DNA of 64,000 nt from NCBI RefSeq assembly GCF_040054535.1, contig NC_090777.1, positions 15,718,501 to 15,782,500 of the forward strand, written 5' to 3'. The stretch is from Antennarius striatus. Lineage: Eukaryota > Chordata > Actinopteri > Lophiiformes > Antennariidae. Below, one piece after another: positions 54,722 to 64,000 of this stretch (its first letter is position 1; every line of letters begins with the position of its first letter). The position numbers were made by a program, and so were the translations under genes. The notes under the pieces are model-generated. The model was not told the DNA's origin. It saw only the letters and a list, made by a program, of their open reading frames with translations, and did not search any database.

Positions 54722-54797
54722 CTGTTGGAACTGCAGCACTTGAGGCTCAGAGCTCCTGTTTGAACAACAGAACCTCTGAGCGATACCAAGGACAAAG
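54722..54797 (+). pseudogene. shmt2 relic, exon-3-like patch
   Basis: In-frame reading AALEAQSSCLNNRTSERYQG against family [20 protein letters not shown], followed by a donor ACAAAG|gtcgtg. The lost Lys-Tyr and the Gly-to-Arg and Pro-to-Gln changes hit residues normally invariant in SHMT. Confidence 0.8.
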
Positions 54798-54970
54798 GTC
54801 GTGCCTTTGCAAATATACTGACAAAATTATCATACTTTAAAAGATTAAGCCAGAGTGCAAAATGCTGCTTGATTTTATAAGTAAAAAAGGGCAGGATGAT
54901 GCAGCAATAGAACACAACACAAAATATAGAGCAATAGTAAGAATTAATGATACAGCTCACTAGACATTTC

Positions 54971-56280
54971 CAGAGATGGACAGAGTACTTGACCCCAGTA
55001 CTTGAGTAAGAGTACAAATACTTCTGGTCAAAATTTACTCCGCCACAAGTAAGAGTAGCCCAGTCAATACATTACTTGAGTAAGAGTAAAAAAGTACTTG
55101 CTTTTAAATGTACTTAAGTATTCGAGAGTAAATGCTTTTAAATGTACTTAAAGTAAGAGTAAGAGTAAATTCCTATTTTCTTCGATGAGAATGGACCTGA
55201 CTGAATTACTGTCATTTTACAATTTTATATACAGTATAGTACCTTGTATCTCTTGTTTCAGAGAAAACTCTTTGAAACCACCTGCACTGATGTGCTTGCC
55301 TGTAGAACCATTATGTTACACTGTACCAAGCCTTCCCCAACATCCGTAAAAATGGAAATAAAATTAATGGAATCATCAAAGAGGACAATTATGTCATTTT
55401 ACAATTTTATTAAACAATTCCCCCCTTCCATACACACACAAGACCAAATGGAGCCATACAGGCCCAACCAACTCGTTTAACTGGGGACCAACTGGAACCC
55501 CTAAAGGACCCTGGTGGACTACTGGTGAGAACCACTGCAAACTAAATCTCTGCTTTCAGCAACTCAATGTTTACAGGAAGGACATATCCCAGCACCTCAA
55601 TATTTGTCTCTCCCAGACTGTCTGCCCCCCCCCCCCAATCTGTGTGTCTCCCCCTGCCCCCCAGTCTGTGTGTCTCTGTAGCCCTGTGTCCGCCAGTCTC
55701 TGTCAGTCTGTAAAATTAAGTGACAAGAGGTCTCTGGGTGTGACTTTTGTCCGTTTTTCTTCGGCAAACACAATAAGCATTTGAAAATATACTTTTTCTT
55801 GTCGTTGTCCTTTTTCACTTCTACAAACTCGAACATATCATTAAGATGAGGCCATGGGTTTTCTTCCTCCGCCTCATAAAACTCCAGCTCATCACATTCA
55901 ATGGAGGCTTGTTCAGCAGTCGCCATTGCCACCGCAGTCTTGTTTTGAGCTGATTGGGTAGGGGATGACGTATTTCCGCTTTTACGTAAATCACAGCTGA
56001 GAACGTGTACTGTGATAGGTTTCCTTCTTTGACGAACAATACGTGTGGAAAATTGCATTTTTTGGGGGAGGGGGCAAAAAAACAACATCAGGCAAACTAG
56101 TATGCATGACCCTTCTCAGAAATTAACTCGAGTAAGAGTAAAAATCTTTACCTTGGAAATGTATTCGAGTAAGAGTAATTAGTATGAAAGAATTCTAGTA
56201 TTTGAGTAAAATAAAAATCCTCAGAATCTGTGCATAATTGCAGTACTTAAGTAAATTTACTCCGTTACTGTCCACCCCTG
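54971..56280 (-). mobile_element. hAT element with BED-type zinc finger fragment (1310 bp)
   Basis: Ends CAGAGATGGACAG and, inverted from the right, CAGGGGTGGACAG. An exact 8-bp duplication GACATTTC lies at 54963-54970 and 56281-56288. Sub-terminal DNA is rich in agtaagagtaa and gtacttgagt motifs, as in Tol2-like hAT elements. On the minus strand, 55940-55700 encodes the N-terminal part of a transposase (ECDELEFYEAEEENPWPHLN, then FKCLLCLPKKN and later His), a BED-like zinc finger. The catalytic part is absent, so it depends on a partner. It lies in an intron of the shmt2 relic. Confidence 0.92.
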
Positions 56281-56288
56281 GACATTTC

Positions 56289-58262
56289 ATATATGTTGCA
56301 ATAAAATAATCAATTAAAAAAAATTATCGCTTAATATAAATTAATATGAATTAAAACATCATGGCACAAAACAGCACAGCATAATAAAGGGCAAACTGAT
56401 ACGAGAAAGTGCAGTACAATACAAAAAGTGTAGCATTAAATTATATCCTTAAATTATAGGGCAAATTTTATTATATAATATATAAAACATGACAATGATT
56501 TATGATATGATGCAATACAAAACATATAAACATGAAATGAAACAAAATAAATATATGGTAAAAAAAATGAATTCTACATTGCAAGGTTCATGATACAGTG
56601 TGGAACAACACAACATAATGCAAAACTATATGACTACTTATATCCATACAATTGAAAAGTTAAAATAATACACTATGCTGACCAAAGACAATATTATTTT
56701 ACTTGGTTGAGATAACTATACAAGCCATTTTAATACTATATAGCACACAATTCATTCATTTCTGGAACACGAGCCAATTAGTAAGCGTCTCGTCTACAGC
56801 AAATACCAGATCTGGGTCACGGGTTTACACTGGAGTCTATCCTAGCTGCTACGGAATTACCGGTATGTAATGTGATTATATACAACACAGCACAATGCTT
56901 TGCTATGAAATGTAATAGCAATTGGGAAAATCATGGCACAGTACAATTCAAAAAGCTTTATATTAGAAAGCTGTACATCGTAATGTAGAATGGAATGAAA
57001 AAGATGTGTATTGTGGTTTCTGTAGTGATAAAATATAATGAAATATGGTGCAAACAGAAGACATTCCATGGTGCAATTAAAAAAACCCATGCACAATAGG
57101 ATGCAATATGATTCAAAATAATAAATGTATAGTAAAACACTAAATTGTGCATTACAAATATGTTGTGATATATGGGATATTACAGAGTCCAATTAAAATC
57201 TGGAGTCTAATATGATCTCTTCACCTTTAAACTGGACTCTGGGTTCTTTATCATTTTTGTGTGCTAGTATGACATCGCTATGCAATGTATGATGCAATGT
57301 GAGGCTGGGATTTGGCAGGACTGCAGTATTTTAATTTATATATATAGAAAAACAGTGAATATATTTATCAGATAGCAGCAGACCAAGACACCCAATAGCA
57401 GATGGTAGCTTTATTCTCCTAAAACTGAATGGATACATATACTGGCCTATTGGAAGAGCAAAAAGGTAAAATTCCACTACATTTTATTCCACAACATTTT
57501 ACCCTTGCCCACAGAGACAAATATTTAGAATAGAAGAAGCATCCATCTTCTTTGAATGCGTGATTGATGTGGTTAACTGATTTTATAATGATAAGGATAC
57601 AATATTTTTTTGGAGTGGGGGGGTCATCACCCTCCTTGTGAGGTGTAGAAGCTAAACCAAGCTTTAATCTACCAAACTTAAGTGAATGTTGCGCTGATTC
57701 CCTTCCTGGTAATCAAAAGTCAGATCTGTCAGATTCTGTTTTATTTCCATTGTTTCTCCGTTAATTCTCAACCAATAGTCAACATCCAATAGAAAAACAT
57801 TCAAAAAACTGTTAATACTTCCGAACAGAAACCTAACTTACATTGGTTTCCATTTATACCTGAGCACCAGTTATCCCCAGGAGACCCAATACATCCTACA
57901 GGGAGAAAACCCCGTCAATAATTTAAAAAATAAGAAATAACAGACAGTCTGTGACAGGGTTTTTGCACAGGTAGCCTACAGGCTACATTGATGGCTCTAA
58001 CTTTCAACCTTCCCTAACTGTCGGCAGTCTCCATGTTTGCAATTGTCCTCATGTACATAAATATATTGTGCGTTCCTTTCCTGCTCAGATGTTTGTGGAG
58101 ATGTGGGTAAAAGAAGGATGAAACCCTCCCCTTATTTTTTGACAAATCGCACCCTGGTAATAATTTAGTATGACATTTGAGCTACTGTAGCTGTTATAGG
58201 AAAATTAAAAGCTAGTTGCTTTTGACGAGTGTGTGACTTTCCCTCCATCCCTTTCGACTTAG
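56289..58262. other. AT-rich interval inside the shmt2 relic
   Basis: Low-complexity AT-rich DNA with many loosely repeated tacaatgca- and acaaaata-like words. A short SINE-tail-like piece lies at 56745-56860 (ctcgtctacagcaaatacca, tgggtcacgggt, ggagtctatcctagctg). The shmt exons expected here were not found. Confidence 0.5.
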
Positions 58263-58390
58263 CTGAAAACTGTCCTGATAGAATATGGCATGGCACAGAA
58301 GACGACTCGTCTCTTCAGACCCAGACTCATTACAGCAAGAGCCGACACCTATGCTCACCTCATTGGCTTGTCCGACATGAAGTTTTTATG
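58263..58390 (+). pseudogene. shmt2 relic, RLFRPRLI exon patch
   Basis: Acceptor ttcgacttag|CTGAAAACTG. Reading [19 protein letters not shown], then YAHLIGLSDMKFLC, against family LIDY..[29 protein letters not shown].C. The Gly-Thr-Ser of the PLP-phosphate environment is changed to Arg-Ala-Asp. The right boundary is unclear. Confidence 0.82.
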
Positions 58391-58795
58391 TCAGACGTTA
58401 TGTGCAAAATGTTGTGTTCTAAAGTAGCAAGAAGTAAAAAAAAGTGTTTAAAAGAGAAATAAAAGAGGCCTATTTTCTTTTTGTGTGCGTTTCAGTTGTG
58501 CGTGGACTATATTTATGACTCATTATTTTGTCAATTTACAAGATTAAACAAATTAAGAGGAAAGGTGGAACATATTTGATTTCCTCCATTTGCTCCTCAG
58601 AGCCAGGCAGCACTTTTAACTATTAGACCCCTGACCTATTTTGGCCGTTTTTTGGTATCTTTGATATTTGTCTCTACTGTATATGCCACATTAAAAATAA
58701 TTTAACATACCCATGCTTGGTATGTTTATCTTCAGCACAACTTCAGCTATATGAAGAGATAGTTATTTCCCTGTAACTTACTATATTGACATATT

Positions 58796-59131
58796 GGGGC
58801 AAAATAGACAATCAAATACGAAACTGGAAAATTGTATTCTATTGCACAGAAAAACCAAAAACTTGCTCATCAAATTGACTTTGAACCCCAAAAAGGTTGC
58901 CATAGGCTTCTAACATAACTTTATACAGTTTGTGTCAATTATGCCACTCTTCAAAGTAGTTTGATGGGCCAAAATAGACACACAGTCAAATTCAAAAATG
59001 GAACCAATTGTATTTTATTACACATAAAAACCAAAAACATTCTCATCAATTTGATTTTGAAATCCAAAAAGTTTGCCATAGGCTTCTAACATAACTACAC
59101 AGTTTGTGTCACTTATGCCACTCTTTAAAGG
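58796..59131. repeat. Tandem duplication, two units of about 167 bp
   Basis: 58796-58963 and 58966-59131 align along their full length (shared blocks caaaatagaca, aaaaccaaaaac, ttgctcatca/attctcatca, gccataggcttctaacataa and cagtttgtgtca). Divergence of roughly 15 percent by eye means it is not recent. Non-coding, in an intron of the shmt2 relic. Confidence 0.9.
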
Positions 59132-59823
59132 AGTTCTTCAAAATAAGACACAGTACTGTGTCACAAGCCTCGCAAGACATGTTTGCATCACGTGTCAAAA
59201 GGCACGAATCGCGAGACATGTTCAAATCACGTGAATACATGCATCGCCGCTTGTATGATGGCGACTACATGGACAGAAGTACGGCGCCTGCCATCTGATT
59301 ATACCAATAACAGAAGCCATTTGAACCACTTGTCTTAAATCAAATGTAAACAATCATATCTCTGGTTTTCAGGGGTCAACCGGCTCCAAATAAAAACTGG
59401 AAGACAGTTTCACATTAATACTGTCATGTAAACATGCGCACAGCAATCCACGTCACAGACTTTATTTGTTACAAATGGTTTAAAAACATCGTGATCTGAA
59501 CACGGCGGCGCGTTCATAGTGTAATAAGGGTTAACAGAATGAATGCAATCCTTGGATAAGAAAAGTCAGGAGATGACCTTTGACCTTCAGGTCTAATTGA
59601 ACTTTGCCATATTTCCATGGGAGCCTCCCAGCAGCACATTAACCATATCAATTTTAGTAATAAATATTCATAAAAAGTTCTTAAAAAATAGGGAACTTTC
59701 TTTTTAGAAGCATGATGCTATTCTGAACACAAACACACCTTTAGTATAGCTTATTATGGAGCCCTGCTTGTCACCTGGAGTGTCTTGATGAGGTCTTTCT
59801 CTGTATAATTTCTGTCTGTGCAG

Positions 59824-59923
59824 GCTTCCTCACCAATGTTCAAACAGTACATCACTCAAGCGTTGCTGATTGCCCAGACCTTAGCTAATGATCTGCTGAA
59901 GAAATGTTACACCCTGATGTCAG
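59824..59923 (+). pseudogene. shmt2 relic, SPMFKQYI exon patch
   Basis: Acceptor ctgtgcag|GCTTCC, then an open reading [20 protein letters not shown], followed by ANDLLKKCYTLMSG. The family has [32 protein letters not shown]. The exon ends exactly at the family junction, but the donor reads GC (TCAG|gcactg) in place of GT. Confidence 0.85.
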
Positions 59924-60142
59924 GCACTGAAAGAAACAATGCTCTTCATGTGTGCAGATACTCAAAAGACCTTTGTGTTTATTAGAATCTGTAACTTTGC
60001 ATTTCTGCTCAACACAGTTGCATGTGGATTGCCTCTTTATTTGCTCCAAGCATATTTACATTTTGTTGTCATGACTTTGGAAAAGTTAACTCATGATTCA
60101 TTTGACACTTGATAGCTGGTGTCTCCCTTTGAGATAAGGTGA

Positions 60143-60493
60143 GAAACACTGCTGGTCACGAGGGGCTCAGAGTAGAGCCGCTGCTCCTTCACGTGGAAAG
60201 GAGTCAGTGGAGGTGGTTTGGACATCTGGTGCGGATGCCTCCGGGACGCCTCCCTAGGGAGGTGTTTCTGGCAAGTCCAGCTGGGAGGAGACCTCGGGGC
60301 AGACCCAGGATCAGGTGGAGGGATTATATCTCAACACTGGCCTGGGAACGCCTTGGGATCCCCCAGTCAGAGCTGGTGGATGTGGCCGGGAAAGGGCAGT
60401 GTGGGGCTCCCTGTTGAAGCTGCTGCCCCCACTACCCAACTAGGGATAAGCGGTGGAAGATGGATGGATGGATGGATGGATGGATGGATGGTG
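60143..60493 (+). mobile_element. Rex3-related LINE 3' end with ATGG tail
   Basis: Reads GLRVEPLLLHVERSQWRWFG, then HLVRMPPGRLPREVF, RRPRGRPRIRWRDYIS and WERLGIPQSELVDVAGK, the conserved C-terminal end of Rex3-type ORF2, then ctgcccccactacccaac and an atgg run (60461-60493). Only about 350 bases survive. Confidence 0.8.
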
Positions 60494-60576
60494 CTTGAAT
60501 AGAGGATGAAGTCAGTATTAAGAGGGATGACAAACGAGTCATGGTCCAGATGATGGTTTATTTTGTCCTCTGTCAG

Positions 60577-61811
60577 GGTGAACCACACAACCACTGGTCT
60601 TAGTGGACCTTTGACTTTCTAGGATGGAAGGGGCAGAGCTTGTTCCATTACACCAGCGCTTCTCAAATATTGCAATGTCAGGGAGGGTGCGTTGACGCTG
60701 GGGAAAATGCTTTTTTTGCCGTACTAGAATGAAGTGTAATTGCACATCCACCACAGTAATTAGCAGTGGTGTTCTCATTGTCAGGTGTGTGCAGGGATTA
60801 TTAGCTCTAAGGTGTAGGGTTAGTCGATATGAAGGGCAGTAAATGAACCCTCAAGAGACAACATGAAAACATTTTAACAGGGATGAAAAGAAAGCCAGAG
60901 AGAGATGAAGATCATGAGACATAAGCAAGTCACCCGAAAACTAAGACGAGGACCTATGAAGAAGCACACAGACCGGTGTGTTTACTGTGTCTAATAATGC
61001 TGGCAGCGGACAGCATGAAGCCTAATAAATTAAGACGCTACTTAAAAACATTACACCCCAATCACGCTGATAAACCACTGGAGTTTTTCAGTGAAAATGT
61101 GCTGAATATTGCCATCAATCATCCCGCTTTGTGAATGCTACTTCAGTAAACCAGCAAGCTCTGTTTGCATTATATAGGGTGGAGCTGAAACCATAGCAGA
61201 GGAGCTGAAACATTGAGCAGGAGCTGAGAGTTCAGTATCACTGCCTAAACAAGTTCATTGTAACCATTAATCCTGACTTCCTCATTTTAATGAAAAAAAA
61301 GAGAAAAGAAAAATCCACAAATTGTTCTATTCATTGTTGGTTTGTAGGTTAAGGTGTTTTATATATTTTTCTCCCCAGTTAATTTTACCGAGCTGAATTT
61401 GTTATTATTTAATGATTTTATTTAATTTATTTTTCAGTATCAAATGGGGCAATAAGTTGGTCAAAAATGTTTAAAGTTTAACTAAAGTCTTTTTTTAAAT
61501 TTCAGGCAAATTAATGCACTCAAAATCTTTTTATAAAATTAGTCATTGTCATAAATTGAACTATATTCCTTTTTTTCTCCTTTGTTTTCTTTAATGTTAA
61601 TAAGGATACAATGTTATGCAGAGGTGTACTTATAGTAATTTTATAGAAAAATTATATTTATACTGTAGCTGCAGCAGAGAGTGGGGAGATGTGAATTGTT
61701 TTCTTCTTGCTAGGGATGGCGTAACAGAAAATAATTGAGAAGCATTGCATTACACCAAGATTACTATGCCCAGAAACAAGAATGCTCTAACTCCAGGAGA
61801 ACTCAGTGTTG
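60577..61811 (+). pseudogene. shmt2 relic exon split by a hAT element
   Basis: Acceptor cctctgtcag|GGTGAAC, then caaccactggtcttagtgga (family GGTDNHLVLVDL) up to ggcagagcttgttccattac (family AE..LELVSIT). The hAT element then intervenes (60654-61747 plus duplicated site). The exon resumes with accaagattactatgcccag (ANKNTCPG) and aagaatgctctaactccagg (KSALTPG), closing with ctcagtgttg|gtcctc. It contains a stop (ctttctag) and small deletions. Confidence 0.8.
60654..61747 (+). mobile_element. hAT element with ZBED-like fragment, inside a shmt2 relic exon
   Basis: Exact 8-bp duplication CATTACAC at 60646-60653 and 61748-61755. Ends CAGCGCTTCTCAAAT and, inverted from the right, CAATGCTTCTCAATT. 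On the plus strand about 60970-61130 reads RPVCLLCLIMLAADSMKPNK, then LRRYLKTLHPNHADKPLEFF, the BED finger (Cys-Cys-His-His) and following stretch of a ZBED5/Buster-type hAT transposase, ending in a stop. No catalytic domain remains. Confidence 0.93.
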
Positions 61812-61999
61812 GTCCTCAAATTACTTCATGAAAAATTTCCAGGATTTTCCAGGATTGTCAAATCTGTTAACTCCATGTGCGCTCCGTCTACATCTCTCGC
61901 CATAGCGATCATTATGTTCTTCATTCTTCTACAACTTCATCAACAGCTGTTCCTCTTTTTTTGATTCCTGCCTTCTTTTTATGTGTCTTTCTTTGACAG

Positions 62000-62094
62000 G
62001 AACTTTGACATCCCCATGGTTCAAAGCGGCAGACTTTTTTTTTGAAAAGGTTGACGAGTATTTTATTGATGAAGGGATTCAGATCACAATGAAT
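62000..62094 (+). pseudogene. shmt2 relic, penultimate exon patch
   Basis: Acceptor ctttgacag|GAACTTTG. Reading LTSPWFKAADFFFEKVDEYF, then IDEGIQITMN, then a donor-like gtgagt. The family has LTSRQFKEADFEKVV.FIDEGIQIA. Extra T residues add Phe-Phe, and a further insertion adds bases before TTTATTGATG. Confidence 0.83.
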
Positions 62095-62989
62095 GTGAGT
62101 GAGGAAGATATCTTTCTGGTTTCAGTAGACTTCAGTTCATCTAGAATTTCAGGTTCTATAGTGATACAACCTGATGACATACTGTTTGTTACGGGATTTC
62201 TTACTAAAGAGAATGATGGGTTATAATTTTGATATAAATTGGGGGAAAAAAAGCTGAGCCATTACTCTAAAATATTTAGAATTGTGTGAGATTTCGGTGG
62301 AGTGCTGCCTGTATAAACGAACCCGTAGTTGTCCCTTACTTAGGTGACAAAGAAGATTTAATGCAACAATCGTGTATTAAATCATCTCTTCATACCGTCA
62401 TGTACCTTACCTCATACCTTCATACCTCCACCTGATGTAGGATGGACATAATATTAGAAAAACCTGCCAAAGCAATGCAGTACAATCTCAGAGCACAACA
62501 AACTACAGTCTCAACATTGTCAGAGCAGATTTGTAATGCATCTTCGACAAAACTGGACATGTTGGAGGATTTATTCCAGAAATGTTATTTTGTAAGGTTG
62601 CAGGACTTCTAGCTGTGATAGCAGCTGAGTGTAATCTTCAGTATTTAAGAAATAAATGAAATGACAGAAGAAAAGGTGGGATAGTAGTATTCTACCATCA
62701 TAAATAAATATTGGTATACGTAGTTATTAATATATTTATACAGAAGGGACCGGGTCATTTTACATTATTTATGCAACTTTAGCTGTTCATTGTGAAGCAC
62801 GGACTGTCTAACCTTTTAAGTTATCAAGAAATATTTTTCTCAGGCGAAAGTTCAGTAACCCAGTGAGTCTCTTTTTTAAGAAAGTTAAGTAAAATGTCCA
62901 GTTTGCTTCTCAACCACGATGTTTTCATTCACTATGTATCAGGTTGAAACGACAGACCTTGTTGTTGTCTGTCCTCTGTCCTCTTACAG

Positions 62990-63115
62990 AACATCTGACC
63001 AGCTTCATGTTCCTGCTGCTGAACAACCCAGAATGCCGTTCTGCATCACAGAGCTCTGCCAATGGGTGGAGCTATTTACCAGACCCTTCGGCAGACTGGG
63101 ATTCATGGGTGGCTG
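62990..63115 (+). pseudogene. shmt2 relic, terminal exon patch
   Basis: A strong acceptor (pyrimidine-rich, ctcttacag) precedes it. One frame gives LTSFMFLLLNNPECR (family LQDFK.FLL.DPE), the next frame gives ITELCQWVELFTRPFGRLGF (family AELRQRVE.FARPFPMPGF). A frameshift near 63045 therefore separates the two halves. Confidence 0.78.
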
Positions 63116-63141
63116 GTGACAGCACCCACACAGGGCTCTGA

Positions 63142-64000
63142 TATCTGTTGTTCCTTGGAGTCGTGTCACGAAACAGATCTGTAATGAAGCAGGAGTGATT
63201 TCTTAGATGTTGCCATGGAAATGTTGTTTCAAACTGCTGTTAGTTGTTTTCTGTGCTTCTCTGCACCTTCATCTCTTTCTGAAGGACATAAGCACAGACT
63301 GGCATACAGACAGAACATCAATGATAATTTTGTAAAAAAAACAGATGTAATCGGTAATTATAGATTATAACTGTTGACAGATGCTGTAAGTAAAAAATAC
63401 AGTCAAATGTCAACATGTCATTCTATTTCTTCATTATTTTCAAAGGCTTGATTGATTCCTGGTGAGAAATCTGTTCTTTGCGTTTGGCCGATCCCAGAGG
63501 GGCGGTAGACAGCCCTCAGGACGCCTGGGGAGTACTTTGGGTTTAAGTATCACACACTGGACGACTGGGGCTCAAACCACTGACCTCCTGACAAGTGAAT
63601 GACGCTTTTTACACAGTCACCCTATAATTATATACTGTAATTATTTTTTATTATCATTTATGAAAGATGAGGACTTGTGATGTTGTTGTATTTTCAAAAC
63701 TACAGTAAAGATGTTCATTTTTCAGAAACAAAAGAGCAGGATCAATTTTATTAGTGAGCCGTTTACTTCCACCGTAGTGGACAATGAGGTTGATCATGAT
63801 GATGCTTTTAAATAAGACTGCTAACAGTGGTCTTAAAATGTCTCATGGTAATGTAAATGTCTTGCCTTTAGTATATCAAAAGTTGTTGACATCTTTGTTT
63901 TCACTTTTCAGACTATTTGCTTCCCTAAAACACAACAGGGTTTGGCTGTTTGAGGCATTTTGTTTTTTGTCATTAATTTCTTTTTAGAGATTTCATGAAT
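63142..64000. other. Right-hand end of the window
   Basis: AT-rich sequence after the shmt2 relic. A fish-repeat-like piece at 63480-63610 contains ggggctcaaaccactgacct. No gene was recognised. Confidence 0.5.

Noticed and set aside
54421..55017. 198-codon minus-strand frame
   Set aside because: It crosses the shmt2 relic exon antisense and the hAT boundary, and has no family resemblance.
55597..56088. Host gene encoding a BED-finger protein
   Set aside because: The frame lies wholly between hAT ends with a perfect target duplication, so it is transposon sequence.
61981..62226. 81-codon frame as a new gene
   Set aside because: Its middle is the shmt2 relic exon; the frame runs through a splice donor into intron sequence.
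62919..63141. Two overlapping frames as terminal exon of an unknown gene
   Set aside because: Each frame covers one half of the SHMT C-terminal exon, which shows a frameshifted relic and not a new gene.

Overview
The window is vertebrate chromosomal DNA, almost certainly from a ray-finned (teleost) fish. Short exons have canonical GT-AG introns, CA/TG and GA/CT microsatellites are abundant, and the mobile elements are typical fish families: Rex3 and RTE LINEs, an L2-like LINE, a tRNA-derived SINE, hAT elements, a Tc1 relic and pogo/mariner-type MITEs. No bacterial-style operon, CRISPR array or prophage is present.

Four protein-coding genes could be rebuilt exon by exon with matching splice phases. 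From left to right they are: kif5a (minus strand, only the first seven coding exons, the rest lies left of position 1); mbd6 (minus, complete, 11 coding exons, 1662 codons plus stop); stac3 (plus, complete, 12 coding exons, 336 residues); and nxph4 (plus, complete, 2 coding exons, 305 residues). The orthologues sit close together on human 12q13, which supports the symbols. KIF5A is a neuronal kinesin, MBD6 a chromatin factor of the PR-DUB complex, STAC3 a muscle excitation-contraction coupling adaptor and NXPH4 a secreted neuronal alpha-neurexin ligand, so the cluster reflects ancestral linkage and not a shared pathway.

Downstream of nxph4, between about 52.1 and 63.1 kb, at least seven separate patches on the plus strand resemble consecutive exons of mitochondrial serine hydroxymethyltransferase (shmt2). 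Several still have splice sites, but others carry frameshifts, a stop, missing exons and a hAT transposon inside one exon. SHMT2 is the neighbour of NXPH4 in human, so this looks like the decayed remains of the positional shmt2 orthologue. It is the most interesting item in the window.

The introns of mbd6 carry most of the mobile DNA. The 7.3-kb intron at 9.8-17.1 kb holds a nested stack: an old L2-like LINE broken by a MITE and an RTE LINE copy, the latter itself broken by an LTR-like insert and a SINE. The next large intron holds a Rex3 copy. A tRNA-Glu-like sequence lies about 0.7 kb upstream of mbd6. The stretch between stac3 and nxph4 holds a hAT MITE, an RTE copy with a 500-codon reverse transcriptase frame, and over 1 kb of microsatellites. 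Where no gene or repeat is named, the sequence is AT-rich and unremarkable.
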